Of a stretch of 64,000 nt of DNA, positions 25,535-32,586 are shown piece after piece. Source of the DNA: an uncultured Marinoscillum sp. (GTDB lineage Bacteria; Bacteroidota; Bacteroidia; Cytophagales; MED-G16); contig CACPHX010000006.1 of NCBI GenBank assembly GCA_902633975.1, forward strand, positions 1 through 64,000, given 5' to 3'. The first letter of the stretch is position 1. Each line of letters begins with the position of its first letter. The position numbers and the translations under genes were made by a program. Under the pieces are notes generated by a model. That model worked only from the letters and a program-made list of their open reading frames with translations. It was not told the origin of the DNA and did no database searches.

Positions 25535-25915
25535 TTATCTAATTCCTCCGACATAAGATTTAACAACTGGATTTAAACCTTTTATTTTTTCTTTAAAACT
25601 TTCATTGATTTCTCCCAAAACACTTAGTTTCTCAACATTAAACAACTCCATGAATCGGATATTAACAGGGGATCCAATTATCTTATTTCCAAGTTCTTCC
25701 CAAACATTCGAATTTTTAAATACTTCAATTAGGGTTCCACCTTTTTTATCTTCATCTACAAACCATTCGAATCTTATTATACCATCATCATTAAGATTAA
25801 AAAATAAAGGACACTGTTCTTCTCTGATGAATTTTTTTACTTCATTAAAATTCTCCTTAAATGAGACTTCAATAATAACTGTTACCTCATCATTTTTTTG
25901 ATTTAATTTTTTCAT
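25535..25915 (-). CDS. Antibiotic-biosynthesis-monooxygenase-like (dimeric alpha/beta barrel) protein
   Basis: A 126-residue cytoplasmic protein with the ferredoxin-like dimeric barrel pattern. It opens with VTVIIEVSFKENFNEVKKFI, then GIIRFEWFVDEDKKGGTLIEVF and the helix NVWEELGNKIIGSPVNIRFM. A C-terminal extension ends KSYVGGIR. Members are small quinol monooxygenases or uncharacterised homologues; no metal or haem ligands are diagnostic here. It is upstream of the DUF2892 gene on the same strand with a 39-bp gap, so they may be cotranscribed. Confidence 0.65.
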   Translation of the reverse strand: MKKLNQKNDEVTVIIEVSFKENFNEVKKFIREEQCPLFFNLNDDGIIRFEWFVDEDKKGGTLIEVFKNSNVWEELGNKIIGSPVNIRFMELFNVEKLSVLGEINESFKEKIKGLNPVVKSYVGGIR

Positions 25916-25949
25916 ATATCTAATGTACTATTATTATATACAATTATCA

Positions 25950-25981
25950 AATGTGATGAGGATGTAAAAATACCCTTATGG
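25950..25981 (+). repeat. Degenerate accessory-region repeat copy
   Basis: GAGGATGTAAAAATACCC then TTATGGAGAG resembles GGGGTTGGAACAATCCCC then TATGGTAAGAG with several substitutions. It is a weaker member of the family and could be coincidental. Confidence 0.25.
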
Positions 25982-25987
25982 AGAGTA

Positions 25988-26212
25988 TTACTTAGAAAAT
26001 AATCTTTTTAAAAAAACGAATGCTAATAAAACAAAAAAAATGATTATTGAACCCCAAGTAATTGTTGATACTATTTTATTTTCTAAAATACTTGATGGTA
26101 TAAAAATTGTAACAATTACGATAAGCATACAAATAGACATAACTTTAGCAATACCTTTAGGTTCTTCTTTCCAACCTAATGATTTTATAATAGGACTTTC
26201 CCAAAACTTCAT
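25988..26212 (-). CDS. Hypothetical two-helix membrane protein (74 aa)
   Basis: A small membrane protein with an N-terminal cytosolic stretch (MKFWESPIIKSLGWKEEPKG), two transmembrane segments (VMSICMLIVIVTIFIPSSIL and WGSIIIFFVLLAFVFLKRLF), and a basic C-terminus. No family recognised. Monocistronic in appearance; its product could be an accessory of a transporter or a stress membrane peptide, but nothing in the context shows this. Confidence 0.5.
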   Translation of the reverse strand: MKFWESPIIKSLGWKEEPKGIAKVMSICMLIVIVTIFIPSSILENKIVSTITWGSIIIFFVLLAFVFLKRLFSK

Positions 26213-26301
26213 AAAATAAAGATATTAGAAAAGAACAATTTACAAATGAAAAGGTGTTGGGGATATTTTAGAAGATATTAATTTTGTTTTGATTTATTAA
26301 A

Positions 26302-26520
26302 TCAGGTTTTACACTCACCTTCTGTATAAGAAAGTACACCAGCATTATTGAGTAAACATAGGTTACCATAAGTTTTACCATCACATCCACAAATAAGGTA
26401 GAGCTCTTTTGTACAAGGGCCATCCTTAATTAAACTTTCGTCAATACAGACAGTATCTCTGCTAATAGTATCTCTACTACAAGAAAAGAATAATAATGAA
26501 AAGACTATTAGGTATCTCAT
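26302..26520 (-). CDS. Kazal-type serine-protease-inhibitor-like lipoprotein
   Basis: A 72-residue lipoprotein (lipobox LLFFSC, Cys14) whose mature part is almost exactly one Kazal domain. Cysteine pattern: C25-IDES, C36-TKE, then C44-G-C46-DGKTYGN, C55-LL, and C70 near the end. This follows the Kazal consensus C-x-CGCDG-x-TY-x-N-x-C with GEC at the end. Kazal domains block serine proteases through a loop before the third cysteine (here PCTKELYLIC). As an outer-membrane lipoprotein it could protect the cell from external or predator proteases. The assignment to the fold is strong; the target is unknown. Confidence 0.82.
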   Translation of the reverse strand: MRYLIVFSLLFFSCSRDTISRDTVCIDESLIKDGPCTKELYLICGCDGKTYGNLCLLNNAGVLSYTEGECKT

Positions 26521-26558
26521 AAATCAAACCTACAAACTTCTTACATAATTATCAAATG

Positions 26559-26592
26559 ACACAAGGTTAGAATAATCCCCTATTGTAAAGAG
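26559..26592 (+). repeat. Accessory-region repeat copy between divergent genes
   Basis: CAAGGTTAGAATAATCCCC followed by TATTGTAAAGAG. It retains the AATCCCCTAT core and the GTAA-AGAG tail of the copies at 24785 and 25212, with a partly lost left arm. Confidence 0.45.
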
Positions 26593-26687
26593 AAGATTAA
26601 TATTAATTACTAAATATGGATCATTATATGTCACATAAAACATTATTCCATTTAAAGAGTTATAATAATATAACAACTTAAAGCATC

Positions 26688-26900
26688 ATGAAAAATAAAA
26701 TAATTTGGTTACTCGATTTTTGGGGTGATTACTATCCTATTATACTGGCATTCTTTTCATTTTTATATTCGGTATCCTTATGGTTTAGCGGTCAGAAGCT
26801 TGAGGGTATTTTTGTTGGTATATGGGTTCCCTCTATTTTGGGGTTTTCTGTTGCAATTAGACAGAGAAGAAGAGATAGAGAAAAAAGAATTTCAAAATGA
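26688..26900 (+). CDS. Hypothetical small membrane protein (70 aa), first of a pair
   Basis: Two predicted transmembrane helices (YYPIILAFFSFLYSVSLWF and GIFVGIWVPSILGFSVAI) are separated by the short loop SGQKLE, with a strongly basic C-terminus (RQRRRDREKRISK) expected on the cytosolic side. No family named. The stop overlaps the ATG of a second tiny membrane gene (ATGA), which indicates coupled translation and a likely two-protein complex. Confidence 0.6.
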   Translation: MKNKIIWLLDFWGDYYPIILAFFSFLYSVSLWFSGQKLEGIFVGIWVPSILGFSVAIRQRRRDREKRISK

Positions 26901-27061
26901 GTACGCCTGTCCCCTTTTCAATGTTCGTAATAGGACTAATAGTTTTCATTTTATACATATCAGGGTATGTTTACATGATAATTAAAGCTTCCAATCAACA
27001 AAAAAAAGAATTTGCTAATGATCCAGAGCTTCAAGAATATAATAAGAAAAAAGATAGATAA
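26897..27061 (+). CDS. Hypothetical small membrane protein (54 aa), second of a pair
   Basis: A 54-residue frame beginning MSTPVPFSMFVIGLIVFI. One transmembrane helix (residues about 8-28) is followed by a charged cytosolic tail (KASNQQKKEFANDPELQEYN). It overlaps the upstream small membrane gene by 4 bp. Hydrophobic helix, charged tail and tight coupling support a real gene despite its size. Function unknown. Confidence 0.6.
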   Translation: MSTPVPFSMFVIGLIVFILYISGYVYMIIKASNQQKKEFANDPELQEYNKKKDR

Positions 27062-27104
27062 TTTTATTTTACTATTTTCCTTATTAAATGTTTTTAGTTT
27101 TCAA

Positions 27105-27455
27105 TCAAGCATTAAAAATTATCTCACTTGACTTGTAAAAGATCATCATATTCAAAAACAGGTAAGTTATTGCTGGTAAAATTTCTACTATTCCATCTTT
27201 TATTTTTATCCTGACAATTATTGCAAAAAGCATCATAATGATAAAAGAAAGTGATGTAACAAAAAGCAGAATATTAACTTTAATTCCAACTAATAAACCA
27301 ATTCCTCCAAGTAATTGGAAAAAACCTATTATTTTCCTTTGATCAGCAAAACCCCATCTTGAATACTCTGATATCATCCTTTTAGACATGAAAGAACTAT
27401 ATCCATATATAACAAATGAAATAGCAGTAAATAAAATAACTAAAGTTAAATTCAT
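27105..27455 (-). CDS. DoxX-like membrane protein
   Basis: A 116-residue protein with four hydrophobic segments. The hallmark is after the first helix: RMISEYSRWGFADQRKIIGFFQLLGGIGLLVG, in which the ...YxRWG...R...G..QLLGA.GLL pattern defines DoxX-like small subunits. DoxX proteins are associated with quinone-linked thiosulfate oxidation in archaea, but bacterial homologues mostly have unknown roles in redox stress. The gene is convergent with the small membrane pair upstream. Confidence 0.72.
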   Translation of the reverse strand: MNLTLVILFTAISFVIYGYSSFMSKRMISEYSRWGFADQRKIIGFFQLLGGIGLLVGIKVNILLFVTSLSFIIMMLFAIIVRIKIKDGIVEILPAITYLFLNMMIFYKSSEIIFNA

Positions 27456-27499
27456 TGATTATTTATTTAAAAAGAAAATATTACAATTACTTATAAAAT

Positions 27500-27688
27500 C
27501 TATTTGTCGTCATTTTTTGATGAAAAATACTTCTTATAAACAGGGTAATTCCATGAACCAATTCCAATTGATAATAGCAAAGGAATTAATGACTCAAGCC
27601 ACATATTAGCATATAATAGATATATAACAATAAAAAATAAAGCAGAATCAATTAGAATAAGAAGTGTAATTTTTTGTTTTAAATTCAT
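27500..27688 (-). CDS. Hypothetical membrane protein (62 aa)
   Basis: Two hydrophobic segments (ITLLILIDSALFFIVIYLLY and LIPLLLSIGIGSWNYPVYKK) and a charged tail (SSKNDDK). It lies 44 bp upstream of the DoxX-like gene on the same strand and may be its partner. No family recognised. Confidence 0.45.
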   Translation of the reverse strand: MNLKQKITLLILIDSALFFIVIYLLYANMWLESLIPLLLSIGIGSWNYPVYKKYFSSKNDDK

Positions 27689-27885
27689 AGAATAAGATTT
27701 AGTGAAATAGGAATCAGATTCTATATAATATGAATGATAGAGCAGTTATAATTGCGATTATCCTAACTAACAATTTAAATTTTTGTGGTATAAAGTGTCT
27801 TAACATAAAATCAATTTATATTCAACAATATATTATTTTATAATTAGGGTTGAAAATTTTTTATAATTTAAATAGATTTAAAAAA

Positions 27886-28272
27886 ATGAAAAAAATCTTT
27901 TTTGTTATACTTTTATCAAAAATTTCCTTCTTCTGTAGTGGTAAATTACTTTATAAATGTAATGCAGTAATAATAGGATCAAAACAACTTAATGATATAA
28001 ATGTTGTTTTCATGACAGGTTATGAAATATTAGAAAATTTACCAGAAAATAAACTTTCCATAGTTAAGGCTAAACAATATGCCATGATATTATTAGATAA
28101 CGAAATATCTGTAGTCTTATTGGATGATTTTTATAGGGGTCCTGATTATAGTACAAATTGCAGGCTTTTATACACCAAAAGATGCTTACCAGACCTTGGT
28201 AACTCAACTCTTTATGGTAAAGAGCTGAGCTCAGGCAAAAACGTAGCAATATTTCCAAGTAACTTTTTATAA
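27886..28272 (+). CDS. Hypothetical secreted protein (128 aa)
   Basis: Starting at ATG 27886 the protein opens with MKKIFFVILLSKISFFCSG, a signal peptide that may be a lipobox (FFCSG) although the +1 context is atypical. An upstream TTG at 27850 would put 12 residues in front of the signal and is less likely. The mature part holds three cysteines (LLYKCNAV, STNCRLLYTKRCLPD) and no recognised domain. Nearby genes are likewise small envelope proteins. Confidence 0.5.
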   Translation: MKKIFFVILLSKISFFCSGKLLYKCNAVIIGSKQLNDINVVFMTGYEILENLPENKLSIVKAKQYAMILLDNEISVVLLDDFYRGPDYSTNCRLLYTKRCLPDLGNSTLYGKELSSGKNVAIFPSNFL

Positions 28273-28333
28273 TAATCCATCAAGTACTCAAAAAATGAAA
28301 TTATATTATTGTGAGTAATTAAAAGTTGTAATT

Positions 28334-29783
28334 ATGTTAGAAATTTTTAATAAAAGAAAAAAAATTAATTTTCTTACCCATTTTATATTTCTACAATTTC
28401 TGATTGTTGTAAACTTACAAGGTAAAGAATTCACAAAACTACCTTGTCAAGATTTTAATATATCTGCTAATACTAGGTATTCGTGTGGTAAAATTCAAGT
28501 TCCAGAAGATCATTACAATAATTCTGAAAATAAAATTGATATATCTCTAGTAATAATTAATCAAGAAGATCAAGAATTCATTGATCCTCTAATTATATTA
28601 ACAGGTGGGCCAGGTGGATCAGCAATCACAGAAAGGAGAGTTCAAAGCTGGTTAGATAATCCAATTTCAAAGAATAGGAAGATAATTATTTTTGATCAAA
28701 GAGGAATTGGCTTCTCCTCCCCTCTAAAAAATATGAGTAAAGATTTTTTCTCTATTTTCAGAAAAGACTTGACTTTTCAAAAGGAAAATCTTGAAATCCA
28801 AAAAATAATTAACAGCTATGTCAATGATACTAAAAGAAAGGGAATTGATCTTAGTAAGTACAATACATTCCAATCAGCAAAAGATGTAAATGCTATTATG
28901 AATGCATTAGGATTTGAAAAATATAATTTATATGGTGGTTCATATGGAACAAGACTAGGTAGAATAACCCAGGAATTACATCCTTCAAAATTGAATTCAG
29001 TAATATTAAATTCTCCTAACCCTCTAGTTGGAGACATGCTAGTTAGCAGGCTTATTTCATATTCAAAATCATTATCAAGAGTTTTTGAGTATTGTAACAA
29101 TAACTATGAGTGTAATAAGTTATATCCAGACTTAAGCGATAAATATGAAATTGTTTTAAAAGAATTAGAAAAAAAATCAATCAAAATAAATATTAATAAT
29201 GAGCCTTACTATTTGAATGCACATGAAGGATTATATTTCATAAGACGGTTACTTTATAGCAATGATGCTCTGACTAAAATACCATTATTGATCAAAGAGT
29301 ATGAAAATGGTGGTGGTCCTATAATTGAGGGTTTAATCACCAATTCATTTAGAGATTCATATAATTATGCAATGTGGTTAGCGGTTGAAAAGCATGAAAT
29401 GTTTAATATTAAACACGATGAAAAATACATCAATAAGATTTATAATAAATTAAGATTTTTTCCAGCTAAACTTGGGTTCTTTACATCAGCATATTTGTCA
29501 ATGAATAATTTCCATGAAAATACTTTAACTAAAAAAGAAAAAAAATTAAAAAAAATCTCTGGTTCCAACATTAATAACAGTTAATAAGTATGATCCTGTT
29601 ACTCCCCCTGAAAATGGCAAAATCATGGCAAAAGGTCTAAAAAATCACTACTTATATATTGTAAATGAGGCAGGACATGGAGGTGGTCAACTTGAATGTA
29701 GATATAAAATAATGATAGATTTTATGAATAATCCAATGAATAATCTAGATGCAAGCTGTTTGAATATTATCAAAAAAATCTAG
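28334..29783 (+). pseudogene. Secreted alpha/beta hydrolase (TAP/prolyl aminopeptidase-like), disrupted by a frameshift
   Basis: The N-terminal 416-codon frame has a signal segment and then a typical TAP-like hydrolase: oxyanion region GGPGGSA, FDQRGIGFSS and nucleophile Ser203 in YGGSYGTRLG. It reaches a stop at 29582-29584. In the +1 frame from about 29556 the missing C-terminus continues: VPTLITVNKYDPVTPPENGK with the catalytic Asp, then NEAGHGGGQLEC with the catalytic His, ending at 29783. The switch lies in A-runs near 29530-29555, so one extra A explains it. As read, the short product lacks two triad residues. It is either a pseudogene, a sequencing indel or, less likely, slippage. Confidence 0.8.
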
Positions 29784-29908
29784 AAACTATATTTAAGATA
29801 TCAAATAAAATAAGGATAAGCACCAATTATAGAACAATTAAGATGAGTATTAAAAAATAATTTATTATAATTTGCTTTAAACTTATTTGAAAATAAAAAA
29901 TTAAAATT

Positions 29909-30460
29909 ATGAAAAAATACTTTTTAATATATATTACTATGATTTTGGCATCATGTGGTGGCCCACAGGGAATTATAGTATCAGAAGCTGACAAGGAAAC
30001 ATTTAAAAAAAATTATGAAGCTTTTGAAGAATATCATCTTGGAGGTATATATGCCGAAGATATAGATTTATTTCTTGAATTATATTCAGATTCCTTAAAG
30101 TGGAGTGGTCCAAATAATTATAGTGGAACATACCAGACAAAAGCTGAATTAACAGCTGCTGCAACAGAATATTTTAACCAATTTGAGGAATTTAAATTTG
30201 AGCCAGGTGTCGGGCCTGATAATCCTGGATCATACTGGGGAGGATCATTATATTCTGATATGGGTGTAGAAACAACAGATCCTAACGTCGTTAGAATATA
30301 CGGCCTTTGGAGCTTTAAACACTCCGAGTCAGGAGCACCTCTTAAATTAAAATTTTATATAATCCAACAGTTTAATGAGGCTGGTAAAGTAGTTATGCTA
30401 AACGAGTGGTTTGATCCGTCCTCAATAGAAACTCAGATACAGGATTATCTAAAAAACTAA
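29909..30460 (+). CDS. NTF2-like lipoprotein, paralogue of the gene at 19435
   Basis: A 183-residue lipoprotein (MILASC lipobox) with an NTF2-like fold. Blocks AEDIDLFLELYSDSLKWSGP and FNEAGKVVMLNEWFDPSS correspond to those in the 19435-20001 lipoprotein, as does the QIQDYLKN ending. Several aromatic strands (RIYGLWSFKHSESG) line the expected pocket. Function unknown; it is followed 7 bp later by a strong terminator. It lies at the right end of the accessory region, while its paralogue lies at the left end. Confidence 0.72.
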   Translation: MKKYFLIYITMILASCGGPQGIIVSEADKETFKKNYEAFEEYHLGGIYAEDIDLFLELYSDSLKWSGPNNYSGTYQTKAELTAAATEYFNQFEEFKFEPGVGPDNPGSYWGGSLYSDMGVETTDPNVVRIYGLWSFKHSESGAPLKLKFYIIQQFNEAGKVVMLNEWFDPSSIETQIQDYLKN

Positions 30461-30466
30461 ATTCCT

Positions 30467-30498
30467 AAAAAAGGCTCTTATGTAAAAGAGCCTTTTTT
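30467..30498. terminator. Bidirectional intrinsic terminator
   Basis: Stem AAAAAAGGCTCTT / AAGAGCCTTTTTT (13 bp) with a 6-nt loop. It has T-runs when read on either strand, so it can stop both the NTF2-like gene (plus) and the quinone-reductase-like gene (minus), whose stop lies 3 bp away. Confidence 0.9.
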
Positions 30499-30500
30499 AT

Positions 30501-31079
30501 TTAAGTCTTATTAAGATCTTTTTTTAAATCTTTTCTTACAACAGAGAGATATTTTAATCTTTTTCTATCAGTTGTAAAAGGAACTGACCAAAACTGCTTT
30601 GTTTTAAACCAAAGAGAAGGTTTCCATCCAAAAACAAAACTGTAAACTCCCATAACTAACCTAAGCTTAATTGAATTTAAATACAATGTCATGACTGGCA
30701 AAGCTGGAGCACCATGTGTCATGTATGTTCTAATTTTTTTATCTTTTAAGTAAGATTTAGGATAAGCATAAATCTTAGTTATATTAACAAAATCAAATGC
30801 AAAACCTGGTGTAAATACTAAATCAAAAAACATCTCCATTCGAGGAGTTAATCTAAACCACCAAACTGGCGATATAAAATATATCTTTTTTGACCATTTA
30901 ATAAGATTTTGATACTTCTTAATTAATTTTTTTGAAGGGTTTGAAAATGGCTCGTGATACAAATCAATAACTTCTAAACTTTCTTTAGAATCTTTAATTT
31001 CTTTGACAATTGTATTAAAAATACCATTGTAGCAAAATGATTTTTTATCGGGATGACTAATTATTACTAAATTATTCAT
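30501..31079 (-). CDS. NAD(P)H quinone oxidoreductase-like flavoprotein (flavodoxin-like fold)
   Basis: A 192-residue member of the NQO1/KefF/MdaB flavodoxin-like family. Features are LVIISHPDKKSFCYNGIF at the N-terminus (phosphate-binding strand-loop), the FMN/FAD-site stretch FISPVWWFRLTPRMEMFFD with PGFAFDF, and MTHGAPALP. It would reduce quinones or related electrophiles with two electrons from NAD(P)H. It is monocistronic, after its own promoter region at 31080-31158. The C-terminal half (LVMGVYSFVFGWKPSLWF) is longer than in minimal homologues and hydrophobic, so membrane association is possible. Confidence 0.82.
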   Translation of the reverse strand: MNNLVIISHPDKKSFCYNGIFNTIVKEIKDSKESLEVIDLYHEPFSNPSKKLIKKYQNLIKWSKKIYFISPVWWFRLTPRMEMFFDLVFTPGFAFDFVNITKIYAYPKSYLKDKKIRTYMTHGAPALPVMTLYLNSIKLRLVMGVYSFVFGWKPSLWFKTKQFWSVPFTTDRKRLKYLSVVRKDLKKDLNKT

Positions 31080-31158
31080 AAGAGATTATTTAATAACAAT
31101 TAATACGATATAAAAAAGAAATTGATTTAGTGATTAATTTTTTTAATTTAAAAATTAA

Positions 31159-32586
31159 TTAAAAAATAAAATTTGTACCAAAATGCAGGTTTGCATTCTT
31201 CACTTCGTATGGATTAGATATCATATCAGAAGTATCGAAGATATTATCAGATAAAATATAAAATTGAAAAGGACCTCCCTTTAGGCTTAGACCCAAACCT
31301 ATTTTATTGCCTCTACTAAGACTAGCTGTTAATCTTATAATTTCATTTAATCTGAAAGAGGAGTGTAGAGTTACATTCATATGTTTAAAGAATCCATAAT
31401 TTGAGGAATTCATTAGAAGTCCAACTGATAATTTATCTGAAAAGAAAAAAGAGGAATTTAGGTAAAATTTGGGTTTTAATCCTGTCGAATATTTTTCCTG
31501 ATCTTCAATACTAAGAGAATTCTCTAGCTCAAGTGAATCTAATTCATTTTGAATAAAATTTTCATAAAAATCGTATCCTTCATTTATTGAATCAATATGA
31601 TTGGTCAAATCAAAACCATTAAATTGATATGATAAGTTGTAATTAATACTCTTTGAATTTGACTTCCAATTGATTCTACCAATATCAACAATACTAAAGT
31701 CAACCTTTACCTTTCTAGCACGATTAAAAACCACGTCATTATTTCTTCTGATATTATATATTTTTCTTCCAAGATCATATTCATAACTTGCTCCAATGTC
31801 AAATCCAAAACCTTTATTTTTTGAATTTGATATGTAACTCGATTCGAAGTTTGATGTAATTTCAAAATCGTTTAAATCGATTTTTTGACCTGAAACAATA
31901 TCAATTGGGGCGGATATGTTTCCATTTCCTCTTAAATCAAAACCGATGCTTGAAAAGTTTTGGTCATTTCTGTAATTAATAGTATTTGTTGATTCAAAGT
32001 TACCTAAACCAAAATAAATTTTTGGTTTTATACCAACATCGAATATGTGATTTTTAATCTCAACTTTTTTTGCATAAGAAATTGAGAATTCTCTTGTATG
32101 ACTAAAATTAGAAGTTAAGGAACCGATTCCTTGATTATTTTCATACGTTTTATTACCATAAATTAAAAATTGAAATACTCCCCTATCGATACCTAAATCT
32201 GCATTCATATTTTCATCAACACTGAAACTAACGTAACCATCTTTAAACCTGAAACCAAACCTAATTAGATTGATTTTAGCATTAACTTGAACGTGGCTTC
32301 TTTTTCTTAATGAACCTATAAAAGAGTTTGGATCAAGAAATTTTGATCCGTCAGTAGGACGAATTTTAATAATATCATCATATTTAAAATCTGAATTAAG
32401 GGAGGCTTGAATACCAGAAATAATTGGAAATGCAAAATGAAACTTTGTAGAATCATCATAAGCTGCTATGTTAACATTTCTTGAAGATGGTACATTATCC
32501 ATTAAAAATAACATATTATCAACTTGACCAAATGATATCTTTGTCACAAGTAGAAATAGTAAAAATTTTAAATTTTTATACACCAT
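31159..32586 (-). CDS. DUF5723 family outer-membrane protein
   Basis: A 475-residue exported protein: the signal peptide ends KISFGQ and is followed by DNMLFLMDNVPSSRNVNIAA, the usual start of DUF5723 proteins. The body is made of amphipathic beta strands, with GFRFKDGYVSFSVDENMNAD and many Gly-Phe-Gly turns (KNKGFGFDIGASYEYDLG). It ends in an aromatic strand (LHFGTNFIF) that fits BAM recognition. It is predicted to be a barrel of the PorV/FadL-like kind. It is the last gene of a three-gene operon with an OmpA-like protein and a large lipoprotein, overlapping the latter by 11 bp. Confidence 0.8.
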   Translation of the reverse strand: MVYKNLKFLLFLLVTKISFGQVDNMLFLMDNVPSSRNVNIAAYDDSTKFHFAFPIISGIQASLNSDFKYDDIIKIRPTDGSKFLDPNSFIGSLRKRSHVQVNAKINLIRFGFRFKDGYVSFSVDENMNADLGIDRGVFQFLIYGNKTYENNQGIGSLTSNFSHTREFSISYAKKVEIKNHIFDVGIKPKIYFGLGNFESTNTINYRNDQNFSSIGFDLRGNGNISAPIDIVSGQKIDLNDFEITSNFESSYISNSKNKGFGFDIGASYEYDLGRKIYNIRRNNDVVFNRARKVKVDFSIVDIGRINWKSNSKSINYNLSYQFNGFDLTNHIDSINEGYDFYENFIQNELDSLELENSLSIEDQEKYSTGLKPKFYLNSSFFFSDKLSVGLLMNSSNYGFFKHMNVTLHSSFRLNEIIRLTASLSRGNKIGLGLSLKGGPFQFYILSDNIFDTSDMISNPYEVKNANLHFGTNFIF

